Source: Clostridia bacterium
GTDB lineage: Bacteria > Bacillota > Clostridia > Oscillospirales > Acutalibacteraceae
Direction of reading: 5' to 3'
DNA length: 64,000 bases
Assembly: GCA_017465465.1 (NCBI GenBank)
Contig: JAFTWE010000018.1
Span: 124,001-188,000 of the forward strand
Of this stretch, positions 56,311 to 64,000 are shown in pieces (the stretch's first letter is position 1; every line of letters starts with the position of its first letter). The position numbers and the translations under genes were made by a program. The notes beneath the pieces were generated by a model. The model did no database searches, was not told the DNA's origin, and saw only the letters and a list, made by a program, of their open reading frames with translations.

Positions 56311-59300
56311 TCAGAGTTTCAGTATTTCACCAAGATGCAAGGAATAAATCAGAGTGCAGTCAACGGATATGCCTGTGCATTCTTTCAAAGCACGCTCATA
56401 CATTTTAAGCTGGCTGCAGTAGCGGTTTTTAAGCTCTTCAACTTCCTTGACCTTATCGGTTTTATAATCTACTATTACCCACTTTTCATCACGCAAAAAT
56501 GCACAGTCAATATAGCCCTGCACCACTATGGGTTCCTCTGCCGATTCGTTACAGATATCGGGATAAATCTCTTTTGCAGGAACGGTAAAGGTCACCTTTT
56601 TTTCTCTTAACAGAGTGGTAGATTGAGATATTTCCTTTGCAATATCACTTTCAAAAAAGCGTGAAAGCGAATTGTAATCAAGGACCTTTTCTTCATCCCT
56701 TGAAAGCTTATTGTTTTCAACCATCAAGGATGCCTGCTGACGGACATCGAGATTTTTGGAATAATCGTAAAATTCCATAAACTTATGAACAGCAGTACCC
56801 TTTGAGGCAGAGCTCATTGAGTCTTTTAAAACAAAATCAGGCTTTGATGAAGCAAAGTATTTCATACTGTCTTCACTTTTTTCAAGCTGAGAGGGAGAAA
56901 CCTTTGCAACTATGTCTGAAAGATTTCCGTAAGGATAAGAATAGCTAAGACGCTTTTCTAAAAGAGCTAACAGTTCTTCGTTCACGGTTGCCGTTACCTC
57001 CTGAGATTGTGATTCAATGCCGTCAACGGTATCATCGTGCTTTACTACAGACAATCGGGATTCACATTCCAGATTGCCGTAAGGCATTGTACCCATTGGC
57101 ATCATAAAATCAGGATGCCTTATACTTGAAAGAAGCAACCAATCACCGATTGACTTTGAAGAAAGAACCTTATAAGGGTGAAGCTTGCTGTTTTTAGTTA
57201 AAGATGATGAAAGGTTTAACAGCTTCTTTTCCGGATTATCTTCACGCAAAATGCACACAAGCTGTTCCTTGGCTCTTGTGAGGGCAACATATAAAACTCG
57301 CAGCTCCTCGGAGCGTTCAGAACGCTCTTGCGCAAGCTGAACAGCCTTCTGAGGTAAGGTATCAAAGCGGCGGTATGAGTCAATTCGCCTGAAAGCAATA
57401 CCGTCAATCGGGTGAAAAGAAACATTATTTTTAAGGTATTCATCATTAAATTTTGCACAGCAATCTGCAAGAATACACACAGGGAACTCCAGACCCTTGC
57501 TTTTATGAATACTCATTATTCTGACAACATTAGCAGACTCGGAAATTTCATTAGCAATTTCCATATCTCCCCGCTGTTTTTCTACCCTGTCAATAAAACG
57601 GAGAAATCCTGAAATACCGATATGGCCCGCCTGCTCATACTTTTCTGCATAATCAAGGAGCAAAGCAAGGTTAGCGCGGCGTTGAGAACCGTTTGGCATT
57701 GCACAAACCAAAGCATCATACCCTGTTACATCATAAAGCTCGCGTACAAAATCTCCTGCACCGAGAGTTGCACTAAGGGTGCGAAGAGTGTGAAGGCATC
57801 TGAGAAAATCACGGCATTTTTTACTGCCCTTTTCAGCCGCGGCAGTTACACAGGAATAATATGATGTTTTTCTGCTGTCTATTCTGTAGTTAGCCAAATC
57901 ATCGGGAGTAAAGCCAAACGCAGGCGACAGCATTGCGGTTATTAGCGGAATATCCTGCTGAGGATTATCCACAGCTCGCATAAGCGCTAAAACCGTTTTT
58001 ATTTCCGTAGCATCAAAGAAGCCGTTACGGCTGGAAATATGGCAAGGTACTCCCCTTTCATTGAGCACAGATGAATAAATCTCAGCTTTGTTTTTGGTGG
58101 AACGAAGAAGGATACAAAAGTCCCTGTATTCCGCTTTACGCTGAATATCTCCGTCTTTAACAGTAAGACCGCTGTCAATGGCATTCTGAATGTAATCAGC
58201 AATATACTCAGCCTCAAAGCTTCTGCTGACTTTTGATACCGGGTCAGAAATTATATGAAGCTCGGCATCTGGGAAAGCTTTTGGCTCATATTGCGCTCTT
58301 GATTTCAGAGCTTCACTTTCATCATAATCAAGCTCCCCTGCCTTTTCACTCATAAGCTGTTCAAAAATGAAATTGACATAATCAGTAACACCCTTACGGC
58401 TTCTGAAATTAAAATCAAAATTTATTCTTGCAGGATAATTGCCGTCAACATAAGGCTCAAGGGCCTTTCTTCTGTTTAAAAAGATGCTTGGCATTGCCTG
58501 ACGGAAACGGTAAATGCTTTGCTTAACATCACCAACCATAAAGAGGTTGCTTTCGTTATCAGAAACAGCTTTAAAAAGCATATTCTGGGTTTCATTGATA
58601 TCCTGAAATTCGTCAATGAGAATTTCGTCAAACTGCTGTGAAACAGCATAAGCAAGAGGAGTTTTCACAGGATTGCCGTTTTCGTCAACGTCCTCAACAA
58701 GCAGCTTTACGGTGTAATCCACAACATCGCTGAAATCAACACCGTTTGATGCACTTTTAAGAGCGGAAAACTCCTTTGCAAACTCTTTTACAAGCTCAAC
58801 AAGCTTTTTGACAACGGGAAGCATAAATTCAATATCTTCTTTAAATTCATCCTCGTTGCAACGAAGAAGCTTGGGAAGTCTTTTAGTCATTATTTCAACC
58901 ACTTCAGCTTTGATTGCCTTAGCACGCGGACCGTAGGTTGTTTCTTTACGGGCTATAACACCCGACTTAAACTTACCTGCATAATCGCAGATTTCTTCCC
59001 AATTTCCACCGTCAAGAACGGCAATAAAGCCGTTAAAATATTCTTCATATTCTCTGAAAAGCGGTGCAAATTTAACGGCACCTTCAGGGTCGTCATATTC
59101 AATGGCATCAATGGCACTTTTTGATTGATTAAGGCAATAATCTGCCATATCCTTGATATATTCAATAACAGTTTTACCCCAAGGGCTGTTGCCGATATCT
59201 GAAGAGGTTTCATAAGGGGTAACAAGGGAATCCAACCATTTATCAGAAAACGGAAAAGCCCTTGAATTTTCATAAAGTGAAGTGATAATTGAGCTGAGCT

Positions 59301-59805
59301 TTGAATCATCGCCTGAGGTTACAAATAAATCAAGCAAGCGGCGAAACGGTTCGCTGTTTTCTTTATATGCTCGCTCAATTACAATATCTGCGGCATCGCT
59401 TTGCATTAAATCAAGCTGGGTTTGCTCAAGGAGCTTAAAATCGGGTGAAATTCCCAGCTGCTGAAAATTCTCTCTTACAAGCTCTCCGCAAAAGCTGTCA
59501 ATAGTGCTGATATGAGCAAAGGGAAGCATCATTCTCTGACGGAGAAGATGCTCATTCTGCGGGTCTTGCTCCAATCGTTTTTCAATGGCTGAGGCAATTT
59601 TCTCTCTCATCTGAGCGGTTGCGGCTTTGGTAAAGGTTACAATAAGAAGCCTGTCAGCAGAACAAGGATTTTCTTTATCCTCAAGGCGGCGGATAACCCT
59701 TTCAACAAGAACGGTGGTTTTGCCTGAGCCTGCCGCCGCAGATACAAGAATAGTACCGCCTCGGGAATCAATGGCCTGCTGTTGTTCTTTAGTCCATTGT
59801 GGCAT
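56311..59805 (-). CDS. addA: ATP-dependent helicase/nuclease subunit A
   Basis: A 1164-residue UvrD-type helicase with a C-terminal PD-(D/E)XK nuclease: Walker A SAAAGSGKTTVL near residue 25, VTFTKAAT, DEFQDIN, GDVKQSIYRFR, IMSIHKSKGLEFP, LYVALTRAK and the nuclease core VIVDYKTD near residue 1120. With AddB it resects double-strand breaks for RecA. The start overlaps the addB end; the ATG at 59805 is chosen over the GTG at 59823 because it gives the usual PQWTKEQQ opening. Confidence 0.96.
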   Translation of the reverse strand: MPQWTKEQQQAIDSRGGTILVSAAAGSGKTTVLVERVIRRLEDKENPCSADRLLIVTFTKAATAQMREKIASAIEKRLEQDPQNEHLLRQRMMLPFAHISTIDSFCGELVRENFQQLGISPDFKLLEQTQLDLMQSDAADIVIERAYKENSEPFRRLLDLFVTSGDDSKLSSIITSLYENSRAFPFSDKWLDSLVTPYETSSDIGNSPWGKTVIEYIKDMADYCLNQSKSAIDAIEYDDPEGAVKFAPLFREYEEYFNGFIAVLDGGNWEEICDYAGKFKSGVIARKETTYGPRAKAIKAEVVEIMTKRLPKLLRCNEDEFKEDIEFMLPVVKKLVELVKEFAKEFSALKSASNGVDFSDVVDYTVKLLVEDVDENGNPVKTPLAYAVSQQFDEILIDEFQDINETQNMLFKAVSDNESNLFMVGDVKQSIYRFRQAMPSIFLNRRKALEPYVDGNYPARINFDFNFRSRKGVTDYVNFIFEQLMSEKAGELDYDESEALKSRAQYEPKAFPDAELHIISDPVSKVSRSFEAEYIADYIQNAIDSGLTVKDGDIQRKAEYRDFCILLRSTKNKAEIYSSVLNERGVPCHISSRNGFFDATEIKTVLALMRAVDNPQQDIPLITAMLSPAFGFTPDDLANYRIDSRKTSYYSCVTAAAEKGSKKCRDFLRCLHTLRTLSATLGAGDFVRELYDVTGYDALVCAMPNGSQRRANLALLLDYAEKYEQAGHIGISGFLRFIDRVEKQRGDMEIANEISESANVVRIMSIHKSKGLEFPVCILADCCAKFNDEYLKNNVSFHPIDGIAFRRIDSYRRFDTLPQKAVQLAQERSERSEELRVLYVALTRAKEQLVCILREDNPEKKLLNLSSSLTKNSKLHPYKVLSSKSIGDWLLLSSIRHPDFMMPMGTMPYGNLECESRLSVVKHDDTVDGIESQSQEVTATVNEELLALLEKRLSYSYPYGNLSDIVAKVSPSQLEKSEDSMKYFASSKPDFVLKDSMSSASKGTAVHKFMEFYDYSKNLDVRQQASLMVENNKLSRDEEKVLDYNSLSRFFESDIAKEISQSTTLLREKKVTFTVPAKEIYPDICNESAEEPIVVQGYIDCAFLRDEKWVIVDYKTDKVKEVEELKNRYCSQLKMYERALKECTGISVDCTLIYSLHLGEILKL

Positions 59806-62800
59806 TTTCTTCACCGTCCTCACTCAACAAAAGCTTAAAGCAATCTGCATCTGAAAGCTTTTCAATTTCTTTTCTTTGGTCGTCAGGCTCAAATCCGCAG
59901 ACCGTTTTATAATCACAATATTTGCAAGCGTCTGTGTATGCACTTGTACTGCTCGCACTGAAAACAGGCTCAGCCTTGATTTTTCCATTGTGCAAGCAAT
60001 CGCCCATTTCTCTTAAAATATCTTCAACCTTATCGCTTAAAAGGCTCATTTCTTTAAAGCCTATAAGACTGCCGCTGAAAGCACATTTCTTCTCGTCATA
60101 TTTAACGGGAATAAACATACCTGATTTGTTGTTATCCATGCCGATAATAACCCTTGAATCATCAAGCACCATACCATTCATACGGCAGTCCTTCATCTGC
60201 TGATTAAGGATTTCTTCATCAGTTGCATCTCGGCCTAAATCGGTTACCGTTGCTTTGACGGGCATATACAGAATACCTGCAGGAGAAATGTTTTCATACT
60301 TACCTGTTCCGTTTTTCCAGATAGCAAAAAGGTAAATCAGCATCTGCATATTAAGGCCATAGAAAACATCACTGAGCTGAAAATTCTTGCCGCCTGATTT
60401 ATAGTCCACTACCCTGACGAACTTTTTATCATCAAGAGTCATCATATCCACCCTGTCAACAGAGCCTTTGAGCTTAAGTGAGCCTCCGTCAGAAAGCTCA
60501 ATAACAAGGGGCTTTACCTCGCTGTCGTTATCAATGGGAAGCTCAAAATCAACAGGAACAAAGTCACTGACAGAAAACTCTTTTATAAGCCTTTTGGCAA
60601 CAGCGCATACGGTTTTGCCAAGGCTCATATAAAGATAATTAAATCTCTCGCTATGCTCCTCACCTGCGCTCATATTCATTTTAAAATAGTTTTCGAGAAG
60701 CTCTAAAACAATCTTATCAATTTTTTCGTCAGACATTTTACAAAGAGCTTCACTGCCGTAAGCTTTGATTATATTTTCAAGAACATAGTGAATAATTGTT
60801 CCCTTTTGCATCGGGTCAAGCTCAGCAACCTTGGCAGGCTTTGCCTGGATACCGTATTTACAAAAATATTCAAAGGGACATTTAAAATAAGTTTCGACCC
60901 TTGTGGCTGACATATACATATCGCGCCCGAAGAGCTTTTGAGCAACAGCTTTATCCTCAATAGAGAATTCTTTTTTATCTGCCGCACGCTTCAGGGCTTT
61001 GAGGCGGTCCTTTGAGGCTGAATCATTTTTAAAATACTCTTTAAGAGTGGCAACAACGCTGTCAGGGTTACGCCAACCCTTTGCCATAACCTCAAAAGAA
61101 GCTTTTTTGCTTCTTAAAAGCTCTGTTTTTTCAATCAGAGCAGTATCTACGGTTTTCACATCGGGGAAGATTTTTTTAATCTGAGAAATCAATTCAGAGG
61201 GTGCAAGCTCAGCGCCTGAAAGATTCTTTGCACAGTATGACAAATAAAGCTTATCCGTTGCTCCGCACAAGGTTTTATAGGAGATAAACCGTTCCTCCGT
61301 AACATCCTCTTCGGCTTCCTGACCCAAATCAATTCCGAACAATTTGAGCTGTTCTCTTTCGTTTCGAGAGAGAACTTTTTTATTAAGCTGAACATAAGGA
61401 AAAACCCCGTCGTTGACACCAACGGCAAAAATCACCTTTGGAGATGAGGTGAGAACTCTTTCCGCAGAACCGATTAAAACCTCATCAAGTCCGCTTGGCA
61501 GCGCACCCATTGTAAAACGAGAAACCATTGTATTAAACAGCTCTTCAAATCTCTTGGCTGTAAGTGTTGTATTTTTAAGCACTGTGGCAGTATCATCAAG
61601 GATTTCTATTAAAATATCCCATATTCTCTCCTGCTCCAGAGCAAGCTCAATTTCGCCGTTTTCTTTGAGCTCAACGGCAGTCTTTTTGAGATTTTCCGAT
61701 ACATTGAAATCAACGAGCAAGTCATAAACAGCCTGAGCCGCCGAGCGTCCGTTGATATTTTTAAATTCCGTTCTGAATTTAGAAAGCGGATAAGTAACCG
61801 TCTTTCTTGAACGGTTGATTTTTTCAAGAATTTCTGCGTGCTTTTCAAGCAATTCACAACCCAAGCCGTCAGGGTGTCCCTTAAAATCCTCACACCAACG
61901 GGAGCCGTTAATCTTCCACATTACGGCATAATTTTCAAGAGCAGAAATATCATCCTGAGAAAGATTGGTAAGACCCGTTTTTAAAAGACGCATTACATTT
62001 TCTGTGCTGAAGCCGTCACTTGCGATTTTAAGAGCGGCATTCACAAAATTTACAAGAGGCTGAGTCATAATCGGCTGACGCTTATCTACAAAAACAGGAA
62101 CATCAAATTTTTTAAGTGCTGATTTAATTCCTGATTCATATTCTGAGCTGTTACGGCCGATTACGGCTATATCGCGGCAACGGTATCCGTTTTCACTGAT
62201 AAGCCTTTTAACATTTGAGGCAACATAGTCACACTCCGCAAGGAAATTTTCTGCCCTGCAGATTTCTATATCATTTACTTCATTTTCATATTTCTGAGGA
62301 ACTATTGAATAAAGCTCCTTTTCAAGGTGAGCGAGCTCAGAAGAAGTGTAATAATCACTTTTTTCAACTTCAATAACATCAACTGCAGGCATTGAGCATT
62401 TTTCATTAAGAGAGTAAAGCTTGCGAGCCGTTCTGCGGGTATGGGCAAAAACACTGTGCTTTTCAAAAAGCCCTGACACCTTATCGGTGCAAACAGTTAT
62501 ATAAACATCCTTTGCTCTTGGTAGTATATCGCCAAGAAGGACAGTTTCCTGGGCGGTATAACCGCGGAAGCCGTCAATAAAAACAGTTTTACCGTTAAAC
62601 CAATCAATCTTATCAATTACTGAATGTAACCTGTCAAGGGAAGTTTCATCGTCAAACCAGCTCTGCTGTAAAAGAGCAGTATATGCCCTTGATATCAACG
62701 AAAGCTCGGAAACCTTGCTTTTAAGCACTCCGTCTGACATTTCTTCACAGGAATTATATAAATCATCGGGTGAAACGGCACACTGGCGGAATTCTTTAAT

Positions 62801-63169
62801 CATACCCATCATTTCAGTAATGAAGCCTTGGGTATATTTTGACTTTGAATAAAGGTTCAGCTTATCACTTACCTGCTCGAGGGCAAGTGACATAAGGACA
62901 GCTCTTACACTGTCATCAATTTCAGGCATATCGGCACTGTCAAACATTTTAAGCAAATGCTTTGCAAGAAAAGTAAAGCTGAAAACGCTGACCTTATCTG
63001 CCTTTAACGGGCCCATTTTTGTTACAATATTCTTCTCTGTTTCAAAGGAATACTGCTCAGGTACAAGCAAGAGAATATCCTTTTCCCCTAAGTCGATAAG
63101 CTTTTCAATTTCAGAATAAATTTTTTGAGTTTTACCGCATCCGATACGGCCGATTACCAAATGAAGCAC
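59789..63169 (-). CDS. addB: ATP-dependent nuclease subunit B
   Basis: A 1126-residue protein: Walker A GRIGCGKTQ (7-15), inactive helicase-like body, and a C-terminal nuclease with VVDYKSGG. Cysteines of an Fe-S cluster are present in KCPFEYFCKYGI and CKYCDYKTVCGF. Partner of AddA; the addB-addA order with a 17-base overlap is standard. ATG 63169 has GAGGTGATTTTGTG upstream. Confidence 0.96.
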   Translation of the reverse strand: MLHLVIGRIGCGKTQKIYSEIEKLIDLGEKDILLLVPEQYSFETEKNIVTKMGPLKADKVSVFSFTFLAKHLLKMFDSADMPEIDDSVRAVLMSLALEQVSDKLNLYSKSKYTQGFITEMMGMIKEFRQCAVSPDDLYNSCEEMSDGVLKSKVSELSLISRAYTALLQQSWFDDETSLDRLHSVIDKIDWFNGKTVFIDGFRGYTAQETVLLGDILPRAKDVYITVCTDKVSGLFEKHSVFAHTRRTARKLYSLNEKCSMPAVDVIEVEKSDYYTSSELAHLEKELYSIVPQKYENEVNDIEICRAENFLAECDYVASNVKRLISENGYRCRDIAVIGRNSSEYESGIKSALKKFDVPVFVDKRQPIMTQPLVNFVNAALKIASDGFSTENVMRLLKTGLTNLSQDDISALENYAVMWKINGSRWCEDFKGHPDGLGCELLEKHAEILEKINRSRKTVTYPLSKFRTEFKNINGRSAAQAVYDLLVDFNVSENLKKTAVELKENGEIELALEQERIWDILIEILDDTATVLKNTTLTAKRFEELFNTMVSRFTMGALPSGLDEVLIGSAERVLTSSPKVIFAVGVNDGVFPYVQLNKKVLSRNEREQLKLFGIDLGQEAEEDVTEERFISYKTLCGATDKLYLSYCAKNLSGAELAPSELISQIKKIFPDVKTVDTALIEKTELLRSKKASFEVMAKGWRNPDSVVATLKEYFKNDSASKDRLKALKRAADKKEFSIEDKAVAQKLFGRDMYMSATRVETYFKCPFEYFCKYGIQAKPAKVAELDPMQKGTIIHYVLENIIKAYGSEALCKMSDEKIDKIVLELLENYFKMNMSAGEEHSERFNYLYMSLGKTVCAVAKRLIKEFSVSDFVPVDFELPIDNDSEVKPLVIELSDGGSLKLKGSVDRVDMMTLDDKKFVRVVDYKSGGKNFQLSDVFYGLNMQMLIYLFAIWKNGTGKYENISPAGILYMPVKATVTDLGRDATDEEILNQQMKDCRMNGMVLDDSRVIIGMDNNKSGMFIPVKYDEKKCAFSGSLIGFKEMSLLSDKVEDILREMGDCLHNGKIKAEPVFSASSTSAYTDACKYCDYKTVCGFEPDDQRKEIEKLSDADCFKLLLSEDGEENATMD

Positions 63170-63296
63170 AAAATCACCTCGATGAGAAGATTATATCAAA
63201 TAAGCGTAAATTTATCAACTGCCGATGTACCAAAAACAGGTCCGACAGTTTATATTTCTTAAAACAAAAATTCGTCAAAATAAATTGAAAAATCCG

Positions 63297-63319
63297 CGAC
63301 ACTATTTTAAAATGTGTCG
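63297..63319. promoter_or_regulatory. 23-bp dyad upstream of the acyl-CoA synthetase promoter
   Basis: CGACAC-T-ATTTTAAAAT-GTGTCG; 20 bp upstream of the -35 box. The central decamer is itself palindromic. Candidate operator; regulator unknown. Confidence 0.55.
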
Positions 63320-63338
63320 TTTATCAAACATTTCTCGA

Positions 63339-63367
63339 TTGACAAGTATATTTAAATATAATATAAT
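63339..63367 (+). promoter_or_regulatory. Perfect consensus sigma-A promoter
   Basis: TTGACA (63339-63344), 17-bp spacer, TATAAT (63362-63367). Confidence 0.9.
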
Positions 63368-63419
63368 AAAACCTGTTGTAATGTAAATTTGACTTATTTA
63401 ATTAAAAGGAAGTGACAGA

Positions 63420-64000
63420 GTGAAGCCACAGCTTTTAACTGTTAAAGACCTTGTAAATTATTCAGCTGATAAATACGGCGATAATGTTTTTTGCAGATTC
63501 TTAAGAGATGATGAAATGTATACCAAATCTTTTAAAGAATTCCGCGAAGACTGCCTTGCCGTAAGCAGATATATTAAAACAAAAAAAGAAGATAAAATGC
63601 ACATTGCTTTTATAGGCAAAACCAACTATGAATACATAGCCTGCCTTACCGGTATGATTTTTAGCGGCAATGTGGTTGTACCCTTTGCGCCGGACATCAG
63701 CATTGACGAGGCTTGCACCCTTTTCAGAGACGCTGATATAGAAATGCTTTTTTGCGAAGAGGAATTTATTCCCACAGCGGAAGAGATTTGCAACAGATAT
63801 GACGGAATAAGAAAAATCGTTTCATTGGGAGACTGGCATTGGTTTGAAAACATATTTAAAAAGTATTCTTCCGATTCAGAGTTTGCTCCCCTTTCTGATA
63901 TTGAAATCGACCCTTATGGCTGTTCTCTCATAATTTACACTTCAGGCACAACAGGTGAAAGAAAAGGCGTTATGCTTTCAAACAACAATCTTGCTGCTAA
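63420..64000 (+). CDS. AMP-dependent (acyl-CoA) synthetase, N-terminal part
   Basis: The first 193 codons are present; the gene continues past the right edge. Near the end of the visible part is IIYTSGTTGERKGVMLSNNN, the P-loop-like core of acyl-adenylating enzymes, preceded by FIGKTNYEYIACLTGMIFSGNVVVPFAP. It activates a fatty or other carboxylic acid as acyl-AMP, then CoA thioester; long-chain acyl-CoA ligase is most likely. The start is GTG 63420 with AAAGGAAGTGA upstream. It has a strong promoter. Confidence 0.9.
   Translation, partial: MKPQLLTVKDLVNYSADKYGDNVFCRFLRDDEMYTKSFKEFREDCLAVSRYIKTKKEDKMHIAFIGKTNYEYIACLTGMIFSGNVVVPFAPDISIDEACTLFRDADIEMLFCEEEFIPTAEEICNRYDGIRKIVSLGDWHWFENIFKKYSSDSEFAPLSDIEIDPYGCSLIIYTSGTTGERKGVMLSNNNLAA

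Overview
The window looks like a chromosomal segment of a low-GC, spore-forming Firmicute of class Clostridia, most likely a gut Oscillospirales/Ruminococcaceae-type bacterium. The evidence is the sporulation pair spoIIGA-sigE plus spoIID and a CwlD-like amidase, strong GGAGG ribosome sites, AddAB recombination, mini-RNase III, IreB, a large share of plant and host glycan genes, and BspA-type and cohesin-like surface proteins. No phage, insertion sequence, CRISPR array or rRNA operon was seen.

Layout. 1-0.44 kb: start of an alpha-L-rhamnosidase (minus strand, cut by the window edge). 0.5-8.1 kb, plus strand: metallopeptidase, HAD phosphatase, spoIIGA-sigE, a membrane-anchored helix-turn-helix-like protein, an RlmA-type methyltransferase, an Eis-like acetyltransferase, then a BadF/NAGK-type kinase with a GH4 glycosidase. 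8.1-10.6 kb, minus: nnr (NAD(P)HX repair), a lipoprotein and a lone mazF. 10.7-11.3 kb, plus: ireB and a partner of unknown function. 11.3-19.5 kb, minus: a sugar ABC transporter (binding protein, two permeases, ATPase), rhamnulose-1-phosphate aldolase and LacZ. 19.6-24.7 kb: Dabb protein, phosphoesterase, yebC, yitT, mrnC, obgE.

24.7-34.5 kb, minus, is a uronate/KDG block: a fused TIM-barrel/Gfo-Idh-MocA protein, a second Gfo-Idh-MocA oxidoreductase, uxuA, an SDR fructuronate reductase, then a glycosyltransferase and a leucine-rich-repeat lipoprotein, then kdgK and eda. The last four enzymes carry fructuronate through mannonate, KDG and KDPG to pyruvate and glyceraldehyde-3-phosphate. The two Gfo-Idh-MocA proteins probably feed an unusual sugar or glycoside into it. 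34.7-38.8 kb holds housekeeping genes (rsmI, trmN6, ferredoxin, spoIID). 38.2-43.3 kb groups a GT10 fucosyltransferase, a permuted papain-fold protein, a DMT transporter and a GH95 fucosidase. 43.4-48.8 kb: tRNA-Leu, a membrane protein, an amidase, then a phosphoesterase/PTS-IIC/GH43-like run behind a perfect consensus promoter. 48.9-53.8 kb: a BlaR1/BlaI pair with two visible operators, ilvD and cca. 54.2-55.2 kb is repeat-rich and holds the most unusual item: a promoter-proximal, about 180-nt structured leader with mutually exclusive pairings ending in an intrinsic terminator next to the ribosome site of an 87-residue membrane protein, which looks like an unclassified riboswitch or attenuator. 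55.2-64 kb: a cohesin-like surface protein, addA/addB, and the start of an acyl-CoA synthetase behind a consensus promoter and a 23-bp dyad.

Coordinates and motifs were read by eye. Family names rest on recognised motifs, not on database searches.
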